64,000 nt of DNA, from positions 1 through 64,000 of the forward strand of contig CAJAUM010000098.1 of assembly GCA_903945175.1 (NCBI GenBank), in the 5' to 3' direction. Of the stretch, positions 43,283-52,307 are shown piece by piece. The notes under the pieces are model-generated. The model was not told the origin of the DNA. It was given only the letters and a program-made list of their open reading frames with translations, and ran no database searches. Within the stretch, counting starts at the first letter, position 1; each line of letters opens with the position of its first letter. The translations under genes and the position numbers were made by a program. The stretch is from an uncultured Bacteroidales bacterium. GTDB lineage: Bacteria > Bacteroidota > Bacteroidia > Bacteroidales > FEN-979.

Positions 43283-43978
43283 TTAGTCTTTCTCAAACCC
43301 GTACTTCCAAACCATCGCAGCGAGAACAGCTCCCAGGATGGGGGCCACAAAGAACAGCCAGAGATGAGTCAAAGCCTTTCCGCCGGCGAATAAGGCCGGA
43401 CCAAGGCTTCGTGCCGGATTTACAGATGTCCCTGTCACCGGAATCGTGACAAGATGGATCAGCATCAGTGTGACCCCAATTGCAAGACCGGCCATCGCCC
43501 CATTACCAAATTTAGAAGTGGTTGCAAGGATCACGAACAGGAAGAGGAATGTCATTACAGTTTCAATTATGAAGGCACTCTGCATACTGTATTCCATGAG
43601 ATATCCTTCTCCCCAGCCATTTGCACCAAGGGCGTATTCTCCCATTACAAAATCAGGTTTTCCAAATTGAATCACATATAAAACCCCGGCTCCCAATATG
43701 GCCCCTATACACTGGGCGATGATATATCCAATGGCATCTTTGACCTCCATCTTTCCTGCTACAAGAACACCGATTGTCACAGCAGGATTAACATGACAAC
43801 CTGAAATTCCTCCAATGGCATAAGCCATTGCAACTACTGTAAAGCCAAAGGCGATGGCAATACCAAGCAATCCGATACCGCTTGGACCAACCCCCGCGAT
43901 TCCTGAGATCACTGCAGATCCGCAGCCAAAAAAAACGAGACTGAATGTCCCAATACACTCTGCCAGATACTTTTTCAT
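43283..43978 (-). CDS. aqpZ: Aquaporin (AqpZ-like MIP channel)
   Basis: A 231-residue channel with six membrane helices and two NPA boxes: GCHVNPAVTIGV and TSVNPARSLGP. The start MKKYLAECIGTFSLVFFG is typical. The arginine after the second NPA belongs to the selectivity filter; the aromatic/His pattern favours water over glycerol, but this is not certain. The open frame extends upstream into the neighbouring gene; the ATG at 43978 is the family start. Confidence 0.93.
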   Translation of the reverse strand: MKKYLAECIGTFSLVFFGCGSAVISGIAGVGPSGIGLLGIAIAFGFTVVAMAYAIGGISGCHVNPAVTIGVLVAGKMEVKDAIGYIIAQCIGAILGAGVLYVIQFGKPDFVMGEYALGANGWGEGYLMEYSMQSAFIIETVMTFLFLFVILATTSKFGNGAMAGLAIGVTLMLIHLVTIPVTGTSVNPARSLGPALFAGGKALTHLWLFFVAPILGAVLAAMVWKYGFEKD

Positions 43979-43988
43979 AATGATTGCA

Positions 43989-44732
43989 TTAGGGTTTATA
44001 CTGCCGTTCAACCAGTTCAGAAAGTCTGATGAACGCATTTGAACTGGTATCCCAGAAATTTTTCTTGAGCATGAGGTCGAGGTAATCTGCTGCCTGATCA
44101 AGGTTTTTAAATCCGCTCAGCGTTTCAATGGTCTCATTGTATTCGCGCAGGTTTCCATCAAACAGTTCATTGATAAACATGAACTTATCATTGATGCTGA
44201 TGGCACTCTTCAGGTTCTGAAACCGTTCGGAGGGAATCTTTGGACTGAAGGTCTTTTCCCTGGCGTCTTGTAACTTGACATTGAAGGAGGGTTCTTCTGC
44301 AGCAAAGAGGTCCATTTCACGGGATCGGGTCTGTTTCTTTGAAACGGATGCTGTTTCAGTGTTCACAGGGGCCGGACCGGGAGGTTTAAACTGCGCTGGC
44401 TGCTCAAGTTTCACCTCCACTGCAGGGGGCGTATGCCTGATGGTCGGTGCATACTCAGGAGTGGGGGCTTTTTGGAACACTGCAGTTTGGGCAGGTTCAT
44501 TCTGGGGAACCTTTGTGATTATCCTGTTCCTGATGATTTTTTCATAGGCAAAATGCGGATCGTTCATCCGCTGCAACAGGATCATATCCTCATAGAATTT
44601 CCGCAGATTCTCCATGAGAATATCAAATTCGATCTGAGGAATTTTATCTCCATGTTGCTGAATGGTACCATATTGTTCATTGATTGCCTCGAGCAACCAT
44701 TGCAGCTCGTTTTTAATAAGCTCCTTGTTCAT
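43989..44732 (-). CDS. Conserved Bacteroidota hypothetical protein
   Basis: A 247-residue cytoplasmic protein. Helical N-terminus (residues 1-70), a proline/glutamate-rich disordered linker (about 80-150, including PPAVEVKLEQPAQFKPPG), and a helical C-terminal domain with SAISINDKFMFINELFDG and LDLMLKKNFWDTSS. This two-domain layout is a recurrent uncharacterised Bacteroidota protein. It lies 10 bases upstream of aqpZ and divergent from tdk. Confidence 0.75.
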   Translation of the reverse strand: MNKELIKNELQWLLEAINEQYGTIQQHGDKIPQIEFDILMENLRKFYEDMILLQRMNDPHFAYEKIIRNRIITKVPQNEPAQTAVFQKAPTPEYAPTIRHTPPAVEVKLEQPAQFKPPGPAPVNTETASVSKKQTRSREMDLFAAEEPSFNVKLQDAREKTFSPKIPSERFQNLKSAISINDKFMFINELFDGNLREYNETIETLSGFKNLDQAADYLDLMLKKNFWDTSSNAFIRLSELVERQYKP

Positions 44733-44815
44733 GATTTTATTTTTTCCTGGTCGCCGGAAATTTTTACTTTTGTATCAATTCCAGCCATAAAAATACAAAA
44801 TATTAACCTCCTTAA

Positions 44816-45394
44816 ATGCAGATTGAAAAAAATATTCAGGTGAATCGCCTGGGATGGATTGAGGTGATTTGCGGTTCCATGTTTTCAGGGAAAACCGAGG
44901 AGCTGATCCGCAGGTTGAAGCGTGCAAAAATTGCCAGACAGAAAGTTGAAATTTTTAAGCCTGAAATTGATAAACGGTACCATGATGTCAATGTGGTTTC
45001 CCACGATGAGAATGCCATCCTTTCAACCCCGGTGCAGTCAGCTTCAGAGATCCTCCTGCTTACCAATGATGTGAATGTAGTAGGGATCGACGAGGCACAG
45101 TTTTTCGATGATGAACTACCTGCAGTTTGCAATACCCTTGCCAGCAGCGGTATCCGTGTAATCGTTGCCGGGCTTGATATGGATTACCTTGGAAAACCTT
45201 TTGGCCCGATGCCCGCCCTGATTGCCATCGCTGAAGATGTTACCAAGGTGCACGCCGTATGCATGAACTGCGGAGACCTCGCCCAATTTACCCACCGCAT
45301 GGTAAAGGATGATCACCTGGTGATGCTGGGTGAGATGGAATCATATGAACCACTCTGCAGAAGATGCTACCTGGAGAAGACGAAAATAATTTGA
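44816..45394 (+). CDS. tdk: Thymidine kinase
   Basis: A 192-residue class II thymidine kinase. It shows P-loop [13 protein letters not shown], the Walker-B/lasso region [10 protein letters not shown] and the structural zinc site CMNCGDLAQ / LCRRCY. It phosphorylates thymidine to dTMP in nucleotide salvage. A TACTTTTG promoter box lies at 44765-44772. Full-length. Confidence 0.95.
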   Translation: MQIEKNIQVNRLGWIEVICGSMFSGKTEELIRRLKRAKIARQKVEIFKPEIDKRYHDVNVVSHDENAILSTPVQSASEILLLTNDVNVVGIDEAQFFDDELPAVCNTLASSGIRVIVAGLDMDYLGKPFGPMPALIAIAEDVTKVHAVCMNCGDLAQFTHRMVKDDHLVMLGEMESYEPLCRRCYLEKTKII

Positions 45395-45420
45395 GAATTA
45401 ACATCCCCAAATTTTTTTTG

Positions 45421-45429
45421 TATTTTTGC
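45421..45429 (+). promoter_or_regulatory. -7 promoter element
   Basis: TATTTTTGC 21 bases upstream of the cyclophilin ATG. Confidence 0.4.
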
Positions 45430-45450
45430 CTTCACAAAAAATCAAACCCT

Positions 45451-46101
45451 ATGAAAAAAATCGCATTGGCCATTCTGGCAATTGTTTTTATCTTCAATTT
45501 CACATCAATGTCTCAACCTAAAACCGACAAAAAAGTGGTAAAATTTGTAATTCATACCGATTATGGTGACATGACAGGCTTTCTCTATAATGAGACCCCG
45601 CAGCACCGCGACAACTTTGTTAAGCTTTCTAAATCAGGATTTTATGATGGCACGATGTTCCATCGCGTCATCAGTGGATTCATGATCCAGGGTGGCGACC
45701 CCGACTCAAAGAATGCAAAACCCGGCCAGCAACTGGGTATGGGTGGACCCGGATATACGGTACCAGCTGAATTCAACAAGACTTTCATTCATAAAAAAGG
45801 CGCCCTTGCTGCTGCACGGACAGGTGATCAGGGCAACCCAACCAAAGCCTCCTCAGGTTCGCAATTTTATATCGTCCAGGGTAAAAAAGTTCCGGCCTCC
45901 CAGCTTGGGGCCATTTACACTCCTGAGCAGAAGAAAGTATATGAAACGATTGGTGGGGTTCCCTTCCTCGATACGCAGTATACTGTGTACGGTGAAATCA
46001 CCGAAGGGCTTGATGTGATCGATAAAATCGCCGCAGTTCAGAAGGATGGAAATGATCGTCCTGTTAAGGATGTGAAGATGACAATCAAGATAGTGGAATA
46101 A
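45451..46101 (+). CDS. Peptidyl-prolyl isomerase, cyclophilin type
   Basis: A 216-residue secreted cyclophilin with a signal peptide (FNFTSMSQ). FHRVISGFMIQGGDP is the catalytic segment with the essential arginine, and GSQFYIV and the histidine-containing C-terminal loop fit the family. The segment with KVYETIGGVPFLDTQY is an insertion seen in Bacteroidota members. It assists folding of exported proteins. The ATG at 45451 is chosen because it starts the signal peptide; the upstream frame overlaps tdk. Confidence 0.92.
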   Translation: MKKIALAILAIVFIFNFTSMSQPKTDKKVVKFVIHTDYGDMTGFLYNETPQHRDNFVKLSKSGFYDGTMFHRVISGFMIQGGDPDSKNAKPGQQLGMGGPGYTVPAEFNKTFIHKKGALAAARTGDQGNPTKASSGSQFYIVQGKKVPASQLGAIYTPEQKKVYETIGGVPFLDTQYTVYGEITEGLDVIDKIAAVQKDGNDRPVKDVKMTIKIVE

Positions 46102-46102
46102 A

Positions 46103-46123
46103 ACGTGACACGTGACACGTGAC
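46103..46123 (+). repeat. Three tandem heptamers ACGTGAC
   Basis: ACGTGAC three times in tandem in the gap between the cyclophilin and pheS genes. It creates two CACGTG palindromes. Possibly a regulatory site or simple-sequence expansion. Confidence 0.55.
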
Positions 46124-46136
46124 GCAATTGAGTACC

Positions 46137-47159
46137 ATGAAGGAGCGAATTGATCGGTTGTTAGCCGAAGTAGATTCAATTAAAGCTGTGAGCCTTGATG
46201 AGGTTGAGCAGCTTCGTATCAAATACCTCAGTAAAAAGGGGCTGGTTTCAGTATTATTTGATGATTTTAAAACTGTTCCCTCAGAGAAAAAGCGGGAGGT
46301 GGGACAGATTTTGAATGAGCTGAAAAACAAAGCACAGCTGAAACTCGACGAATTGAAATCTGCATTTGGATCCAAAGAAGAAAACCAGGTTTCATCGCTT
46401 GATCCTACCCGGCCTGTTGACCATATGGAACCCGGCACCCGGCACCCGCTGTCGATTGTGCGTAACCAAATCATCGAGATATTTGGCAGAATTGGTTTTA
46501 CTGTGGCCCAGGGTCCTGAAATTGAAGATGACTGGCATAATTTTTCCGCATTGAATTTCACGGCCGATCACCCGGCCCGGGATATGCAGGACACCTTTTT
46601 TATAACCGAAGATTCCGGTATTCTGCTTCGTACCCATACCTCTTCTGTGCAAATCCGCACCATGGAAACCAGGAAACCGCCTATCAGGATGATATTCCCC
46701 GGTCGGGTTTTTAGAAATGAAGCGATTTCCGCACGTGCCCATTGCATTTTCCACCAGGTTGAAGGACTTTACCTCGACAAGCATGTTTCATTTGCCGATT
46801 TGAAGCAAACGTTGATCTATTTTGCCAAAGAGATGTTTGGGGAACAAACGAAAATCAGGCTTCGTCCCTCCTATTTTCCCTTTACTGAGCCTTCAGGCGA
46901 GATGGATGTAAGCTGTAATATATGCGGCGGAACGGGATGCAACATATGCAAATATACAGGATGGGTAGAGATTCTGGGTTGCGGCATGGTGGACCCCCAT
47001 GTGTTGGAAAACTGCGGTATAGATAGCACAGTTTATACTGGCTTTGCTTTTGGAATGGGTATCGAACGCATTACCATGCTGAAATATCAAATTAAAGACC
47101 TGCGGCTGTTTTTTGAGAATGATGTAAGGTTTCTCAGGCAATTTACGGGGGCGAAATAG
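46137..47159 (+). CDS. pheS: Phenylalanyl-tRNA synthetase alpha chain
   Basis: A 340-residue class II aminoacyl-tRNA synthetase subunit. The N-terminal coiled coil is followed by the catalytic core with HPLSIVRNQIIEIF, motif 2-like FPGRVFRNEAISARAHCIFH, FHQVEGLY and motif 3 GFAFGMGIERITML. A cysteine-rich insertion (CNICGGTGCNICKYTGW) occurs in many Bacteroidota PheS. It charges tRNA-Phe with PheT, which is not in the window. The ATG at 46137 was preferred to GTG 46119, which lies inside the heptamer repeat. Confidence 0.95.
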   Translation: MKERIDRLLAEVDSIKAVSLDEVEQLRIKYLSKKGLVSVLFDDFKTVPSEKKREVGQILNELKNKAQLKLDELKSAFGSKEENQVSSLDPTRPVDHMEPGTRHPLSIVRNQIIEIFGRIGFTVAQGPEIEDDWHNFSALNFTADHPARDMQDTFFITEDSGILLRTHTSSVQIRTMETRKPPIRMIFPGRVFRNEAISARAHCIFHQVEGLYLDKHVSFADLKQTLIYFAKEMFGEQTKIRLRPSYFPFTEPSGEMDVSCNICGGTGCNICKYTGWVEILGCGMVDPHVLENCGIDSTVYTGFAFGMGIERITMLKYQIKDLRLFFENDVRFLRQFTGAK

Positions 47160-47160
47160 T

Positions 47161-48810
47161 CTAAAATTTGTTCCGTCGAAAAAGTTTCACCACCAGCCAG
47201 AATCCGAAAATTCCTGCCACGCCGAACACAATGCCGCCTATCCAGCGGATTTCGTCCCACTGCGAAATTATGGAGGCCCCAATGATCAGGGCGGCCAGCA
47301 CAATGGCAATGGCTACCCGGTTGCTTGCATTGTCGATATGCTCAACCAGAGGTTCCAGGCCTTTGACCTCAATCTGGGTTTTAAAACGCCCCTCTTTTAT
47401 CTTAAAAATGATCTCATTGATGTCGGCCGGAAACTCCTTCAGCAGTTTATAATAATCCTTCAGTGAATCAAAAACCTCTTTGGCGATCTGTTTGGGACTG
47501 AATTGTTTTGCGATAAGATCAATGGCGTAAGGTCGCATTTCAAAGGCAAAATCAATTCCCGGGTGGAGCAGCACGGCAACACGTTCAATGGCCATCAAGG
47601 CTTTAACCAGGAGATAAATGTCACCTGGTATCCGCAATCCGTTATGAACCAGAATATCCACCGATTCATTCATGATCCTGCCAAAATCCATTTCATCAAT
47701 GGAGAGATATTTGTAATGTGCCAGCATATCGCCTATCTGGTACTCCAGCTCTTTGAACCGGGAAAAATTGCGTTTGCCCGAAACCAGCAACAATGCTTCA
47801 GCCATGGTGTGGGGATCGCGGTCGAGATATCCGAGCACATATTTACCCAGAAACTGCAGATGTGTGGGGCGCAATGTCCCCATCATGCCGAAGTCGATGA
47901 AGGAGATTATATCCCCATCAAGCACGAAAATGTTGCCCGGATGGGGATCGGCATGAAAAAAACCATGATTAAAAATCTGGTCAAATACCAGCCTGACGGC
48001 CTTTCGGGCAAGAACAAGCGGATCGTTCCCTAATTTCAGCAGGGTTTCAATATCTCGGACCTTGGTTCCGTCGATAAACTCCTCGACGAGGATTTTTTTG
48101 GAGGTATACTGCGAATATATTTTCGGTACTTTGATATCCGGGTCATGTTCGAAATTATGCCCAAACCTGATAACATTGGCAGCTTCATGACGAAAATCAA
48201 GTTCCTTTTTTATGGTTTTCCCAAACTCTCTGACCACACCAGTCAGGTTGATGGCCTCCATTTCGGGGTTGCTCCGCTGCATCCTTCCGGCAAAAAAATA
48301 CATCAGGTGCAGGTCCAGTTCAATCTTTTTATCGATACCCGGACGCTGGATCTTAACACACACACATTCTCCATTAAGCAGCGTGGCCCGGTAGGTCTGG
48401 GCCATGGAGGCGGAGGCGAGCCGGGAGGAATCGAATTCCCTGAAAATTTCACCTACCTTCCGTCCCAGTTCCTTCTCAATTTCCCTGATGGCCAGTTCAT
48501 CCGGCATGGGCTGGGCCTCATCCTGAAGCTTCTTCAGCTCCTCACGCAATTCGATTGGGATAATATCCGGACGGTCGGCAACAATTTGACCGAATTTAAT
48601 AAACGTAGGGCCCAACTCTTCAATGGCCATCCGGATACGTTCCCACTGATTGTACTTTTCAATCCGGGCCAGGCGTTTTTTCGAAACTAGAAATTTTCCC
48701 AGCCCTGAATTGTTTACCCATTCGCTCAGGCCATACTTTACGACAATGCCGATGATCTCGCGGGCACGGCCCAGTTCATGAACGGCCAGTCCAATCCTTG
48801 TTAACTTCAC
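47161..48810 (-). CDS. ABC1/UbiB-family atypical kinase (AarF)
   Basis: A 549-residue UbiB-family protein. KFGQIVADRPDIIP (the KxGQ motif), the kinase core with CVCVKIQRPG (Lys), FFHADPHPGNIFV and FIDFGMMGTL (metal-binding Asp), and two C-terminal membrane helices are all present. Members have ATPase activity and support isoprenoid quinone biosynthesis or lipid distribution. An anaerobic Bacteroidota would use it for menaquinone or lipid homeostasis rather than ubiquinone. It is followed upstream by a phasin-like gene, as often seen. Confidence 0.9.
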   Translation of the reverse strand: MKLTRIGLAVHELGRAREIIGIVVKYGLSEWVNNSGLGKFLVSKKRLARIEKYNQWERIRMAIEELGPTFIKFGQIVADRPDIIPIELREELKKLQDEAQPMPDELAIREIEKELGRKVGEIFREFDSSRLASASMAQTYRATLLNGECVCVKIQRPGIDKKIELDLHLMYFFAGRMQRSNPEMEAINLTGVVREFGKTIKKELDFRHEAANVIRFGHNFEHDPDIKVPKIYSQYTSKKILVEEFIDGTKVRDIETLLKLGNDPLVLARKAVRLVFDQIFNHGFFHADPHPGNIFVLDGDIISFIDFGMMGTLRPTHLQFLGKYVLGYLDRDPHTMAEALLLVSGKRNFSRFKELEYQIGDMLAHYKYLSIDEMDFGRIMNESVDILVHNGLRIPGDIYLLVKALMAIERVAVLLHPGIDFAFEMRPYAIDLIAKQFSPKQIAKEVFDSLKDYYKLLKEFPADINEIIFKIKEGRFKTQIEVKGLEPLVEHIDNASNRVAIAIVLAALIIGASIISQWDEIRWIGGIVFGVAGIFGFWLVVKLFRRNKF

Positions 48811-48847
48811 GTGGATATAATTTTAAATGCAAATACGGTATACTGTG

Positions 48848-49183
48848 TTACTTCCCTTTGGTCGCCTTGGGGGCCGGTTTTGCCTTAATGGGGGACTTTT
48901 TGCCTTCCAGCTTCTTAATCCGTTCTTCCAGCTTCTTTATATCCTCCTGGAGCGGGATGTTCATCTTTTTCATGGTGTTTTTAACCAGCACCTGGATGTC
49001 GCTCTCTACCGTTTTTTTAACCTCTTCCGATTTTTTCACCAGATGATCATAGAGTTTTTTGGCCTCTTCCTTGGTCAACTTGTTATCCTTGGCCAAATCT
49101 TTTGCTGTCTGGGCAAGTTTTTCGGCATTCATAAATGCATAGTCAAGACCTTTGTCAATTGACTTTTTTAAATCTTCGAACAT
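48848..49183 (-). CDS. Phasin-like coiled-coil protein
   Basis: A 111-residue protein, almost entirely charged helix (AEKLAQTAKDLAKDNKLTKE, LEERIKKLEGKKSP) with a lysine/proline/alanine-rich tail. This is the layout of PhaI/PhaF-type phasin-like proteins, here paired with the UbiB-like gene 37 bases downstream. No PHA synthase is in the window, so a role in granules is not supported; a structural partner of the UbiB kinase is plausible. Confidence 0.7.
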   Translation of the reverse strand: MFEDLKKSIDKGLDYAFMNAEKLAQTAKDLAKDNKLTKEEAKKLYDHLVKKSEEVKKTVESDIQVLVKNTMKKMNIPLQEDIKKLEERIKKLEGKKSPIKAKPAPKATKGK

Positions 49184-49194
49184 GGCGAGTCCTC

Positions 49195-49656
49195 CTATTG
49201 TTTTGTTGGTGAATACTGAACTTTTGCTTCCTTTTGGATATTCATTAAATGGATTTCAAGATCGGTCAACATGGTTTCATAGTTCTTGATGGTTTCAAAG
49301 CGTATCTCAAATGCAGTAAGAACGTTTTGAATCCCACGTATATTTTCCAGCAACTTGTCTTTTTGAATTTTCTTAAATGGCCCCTCCACCAGGAGCAGGA
49401 AATCAGTCTGTTTCAATCCGGGCAGCAGAATGGTGTCAAGCCCCCGATTTCCCAGTAAATAATAGGTATTGAATCGATCTTCATCACGGCAGAAATAAAA
49501 GGAACTCCCCATGAAGTCCTCCATTTTAACAAATTCCAGCTCCAGTGTTTTATTAATCAGAAAAGAAAGTCTGTAATCCTTAAAATGACAGGAGATTCCA
49601 AAAAGTGTATAGAGTGCAGGCTCAGATCTTATTTCGATTGAAATTTTTTTGGCCAT
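49195..49656 (-). CDS. IPExxxVDY family protein
   Basis: A 153-residue Bacteroidota-specific protein. The N-terminal ALYTLFGISCHFKDYRLSFL and central SSFYFCRDEDRFNTYYLLGN fit the IPExxxVDY family, named for a motif that is degenerate here. Function unknown; the family is widely conserved beside rnc and fabF-acpP, as here, suggesting a housekeeping role. A TAACTTTG box lies at 49682-49689. Confidence 0.8.
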   Translation of the reverse strand: MAKKISIEIRSEPALYTLFGISCHFKDYRLSFLINKTLELEFVKMEDFMGSSFYFCRDEDRFNTYYLLGNRGLDTILLPGLKQTDFLLLVEGPFKKIQKDKLLENIRGIQNVLTAFEIRFETIKNYETMLTDLEIHLMNIQKEAKVQYSPTKQ

Positions 49657-49681
49657 CGCAGGGCACGTTATTTTCGCATAA

Positions 49682-49689
49682 CAAAGTTA
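49682..49689 (-). promoter_or_regulatory. -7 promoter element
   Basis: TAACTTTG on the minus strand 25 bases upstream of the IPExxxVDY gene. Confidence 0.35.
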
Positions 49690-49701
49690 ACTATTCTGTA
49701 C

Positions 49702-50442
49702 TCAAAGGTCAATGTTTTCGCCATTTATTTTTTGCCATGATTTTTCAGCGGCATTTTGCTCGGCCCCTTTGATAGAATAATCCTGTCCCCTTGCGATGGC
49801 TTCACCATCCAGCCATAATTCAACAATGTACTGCTTCTTATAGCCTGAACCAACCTCATCGACCACATTGAACTGGGTTTGCCGTTTTTCACGTTGCGCC
49901 CATTCGATGATCTTACTTTTGAAATTCACCTCCTGGAGGACCAGTTCATCCATGTTGAAATAATTTCTGATAATGCGGTCAAGGATGATTTTACGCGTAA
50001 AATCGTAGCCCTTGTCAAGGTATATAGCGCCAATGAGTGCTTCGAATGCATCGCCCTTGAACGACCGGAAGGTTCCGGTAGATGATCCGTCGAGCTGGAT
50101 TAGCTGGTCAATTCCCATCTTCTGCGAAAGTTTATTCAGCATTGCACGGCTGACGATTTTCGATCGCATTTCGGTAAGAAAACCTTCATCCTTTGTTGGA
50201 AATGTTTTGAAGAGATAATCTGCAGCCACAGCATCAAGGATGGCATCACCCAGGAATTCGAGACGCTCGTTGTTTATCCTGATTCCGTTGAGGGTCTCCT
50301 GCGTGGCCGATCTATGCAAAAAAGCCAGATGATATAAATGCATATTCCCGGGTCTGTACCCGAGAATACTTTTAATCGCCTGTTTAAGTTGTTTGTCGGA
50401 TGAAAACTCAGCACCAGCCGGTTTATACGGTCTGAATCTCAA
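49702..50442 (-). CDS. rnc: Ribonuclease III
   Basis: A 246-residue endonuclease. The signature NNERLEFLGDAILDAV and the second acidic site FEALIGAIYLDKG form the catalytic centre; the C-terminal ~70 residues form a dsRNA-binding domain (FKSKIIEWAQREK ... GAEQNAAEKSWQKI). It processes rRNA precursors and structured mRNAs. It starts six bases downstream of the fabF stop and is part of the acpP-fabF-rnc cluster common in bacteria. Confidence 0.95.
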   Translation of the reverse strand: MRFRPYKPAGAEFSSDKQLKQAIKSILGYRPGNMHLYHLAFLHRSATQETLNGIRINNERLEFLGDAILDAVAADYLFKTFPTKDEGFLTEMRSKIVSRAMLNKLSQKMGIDQLIQLDGSSTGTFRSFKGDAFEALIGAIYLDKGYDFTRKIILDRIIRNYFNMDELVLQEVNFKSKIIEWAQREKRQTQFNVVDEVGSGYKKQYIVELWLDGEAIARGQDYSIKGAEQNAAEKSWQKINGENIDL

Positions 50443-50448
50443 GATGCA

Positions 50449-51699
50449 CTATCCCTTAAATTTCGTGAAGATTACGGTGGCATTGTGACCGCCAAAACCA
50501 AACGTGTTGCTTAATGCATAGTTCACCACACGCCTTTGGGCTGTGTGAAAGGTGAAGTTCAACGGCGCAATATCCGGGTCGTCGGTGAAGTGGTTTATTG
50601 TAGGAGGAATGATATCATTTTTGACTGCCAGTAAGGTGGCAATCGATTCAATCGCACCTGCAGCGCCAAGCAAGTGGCCAGTCATCGACTTTGTTGAATT
50701 GATATTCAAGGTATTTGCATGATCTCCGAAAAGGCCTACAATGGCTTTCGGTTCAGCGATGTCGCCAGCAGGAGTGGATGTTCCATGCGTGTTAACATGA
50801 TCAATGAACTCTTTTGGAATTCCGGCATCAGCCAGGGCTGTGCGCATCGATAAAATGGCGCCCAAACCTTCCGGATGAGGCGCTGTCATATGATAGGCAT
50901 CCGCTGATAATCCACCTCCGATGATTTCACCATAAATTTTAGCACCACGGGCGATTGCATGATCCAGTTCTTCAAAAATCAAAGCCCCCGCTCCTTCGCC
51001 CATCACAAAACCATCGCGGTCTTTATCAAACGGTCGGGATGCTGTGGCCGGATCATCATTCCTTGTTGAAAGGGCATGCATGGCATTGAACCCCCCCAGA
51101 CCTACATTCGTAATGGCTGCTTCAGAACCTCCGGCGACAAATACATCGGCCTTGCCAAGGCGGATATAATTGAAGGCATCAACCAATGCATTTGCGGATG
51201 ATGCACAGGCTGAGACGGTTGCAAAATTTGGTCCATGAAACCCATATTTCATCGATATATGACCGGCAGTAATGTCGGAAATCATCTTGGGAATGAAAAA
51301 GGGGTTGAATCGCGGAGTTCCATCACCGATGGCGAAAGCCATAACTTCAGTGGCAAAAGTTTCCAGCCCGCCTATTCCTGAAGCCCAGATAACACCAACG
51401 CGATCGGCATCAAGGGTAGCAAAATCAAAATTTGCATCCTTTAAAGCCTCATCGGCACATACAATCCCGAAATGAGAACAACGGTCATACTTCCTGACCT
51501 CTTTCCGGTCGAAGTAATTGTCCGCGCTGAAATTCTTGACTTCACAGGCAAACTGGGTCTTAAATTTAGACGCATCAAACCTGGTGATCGGTCCCGCGCC
51601 ACTTACGCCATTGATCAGGGCATCCCAATATTCGGAAACGGTATTCCCGATCGGTGTAAGCGCTCCAAGACCAGTTACTACAACTCGCCTTAATTCCAC
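50449..51699 (-). CDS. fabF: 3-oxoacyl-ACP synthase II
   Basis: A 416-residue condensing enzyme of fatty-acid elongation. The catalytic triad is visible as Cys in VSACASSANAL, His in HVNTHGTSTPAGD and His in STKSMTGHLLGAAG. The N-terminal VVVTGLGALTPIGN and C-terminal NTFGFGGHNATVIF are typical. It extends malonyl-ACP carried by the adjacent acpP product. A hairpin separates it from acpP. Confidence 0.96.
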   Translation of the reverse strand: MELRRVVVTGLGALTPIGNTVSEYWDALINGVSGAGPITRFDASKFKTQFACEVKNFSADNYFDRKEVRKYDRCSHFGIVCADEALKDANFDFATLDADRVGVIWASGIGGLETFATEVMAFAIGDGTPRFNPFFIPKMISDITAGHISMKYGFHGPNFATVSACASSANALVDAFNYIRLGKADVFVAGGSEAAITNVGLGGFNAMHALSTRNDDPATASRPFDKDRDGFVMGEGAGALIFEELDHAIARGAKIYGEIIGGGLSADAYHMTAPHPEGLGAILSMRTALADAGIPKEFIDHVNTHGTSTPAGDIAEPKAIVGLFGDHANTLNINSTKSMTGHLLGAAGAIESIATLLAVKNDIIPPTINHFTDDPDIAPLNFTFHTAQRRVVNYALSNTFGFGGHNATVIFTKFKG

Positions 51700-51730
51700 G
51701 TTTTCAATTTTAGGTTCATTGGTTTATGGA

Positions 51731-51753
51731 TAACCCCGCTGGGTGCGGGGTTA
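51731..51753 (-). terminator. Hairpin between acpP and fabF
   Basis: A perfect 9-bp inverted repeat (TAACCCCGC / GCGGGGTTA) with a 5-base loop in the 117-bp acpP-fabF gap and no U-tract. It may act as an attenuator or RNA-stability element raising acpP mRNA relative to fabF. Confidence 0.4.
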
Positions 51754-51816
51754 AATTTCATCATAATCAGTTAGGGAGAAACATCCAAACCAGGCTTCAC
51801 CAAAATGGTGGCGACC

Positions 51817-52053
51817 CTATTTGGTGTTATTCTCGATGTAAGCGATGGCTTCGCCAACTGTGCTGATCTTTTCTGCCTGATCATCAGGAATTGCAATGTC
51901 GAATTCCTTTTCGAATTCCATGATCAGTTCAACGGTGTCAAGAGAGTCAGCACCAAGATCATTGGTGAAGCTAGCTTCAACTGTAACTTCACTTTCATCT
52001 ACACCAAGCTTATCAACGATGATAGCTTTTACTTTTGCTGCAATGTCAGACAT
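51817..52053 (-). CDS. acpP: Acyl carrier protein
   Basis: A 78-residue acidic protein with the phosphopantetheine attachment motif [10 protein letters not shown] (serine of DSL). It carries acyl chains for FabF and other fatty-acid enzymes. The ATG at 52053 ([11 protein letters not shown]) is the family start; the open frame upstream is not coding. Full-length. Confidence 0.97.
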   Translation of the reverse strand: MSDIAAKVKAIIVDKLGVDESEVTVEASFTNDLGADSLDTVELIMEFEKEFDIAIPDDQAEKISTVGEAIAYIENNTK

Positions 52054-52278
52054 GTTTGTTGTTTTTTGGTTTAAAGAGTGCAAAGAAAAGAATATTCTTT
52101 CATCCAACCAACATAATTTAAGAATTTTTAACAATTGCAAAAGTTATATTATTGATTTCGTGACACATATAAAATTTGTTAGGGTGATAATTTAACATGG
52201 TAAACGCATTTTCCCCAATTTTATGCGGGATTTCCCTCCATTGTTCGTTTGGACTGAACGGAAGTCCCTGTGCTTTTG

Positions 52279-52286
52279 TACTTTTG
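52279..52286 (+). promoter_or_regulatory. -7 promoter element
   Basis: TACTTTTG 21 bases upstream of purN. Confidence 0.4.
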
Positions 52287-52307
52287 TAATACCCAACAGT
52301 ATCCAAC

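Noticed and set aside
46103-46123. ACGTGAC repeats as a CRISPR-like or phage site
   Set aside because: Three 7-base units without spacers; simple-sequence expansion or a regulatory box is more likely.
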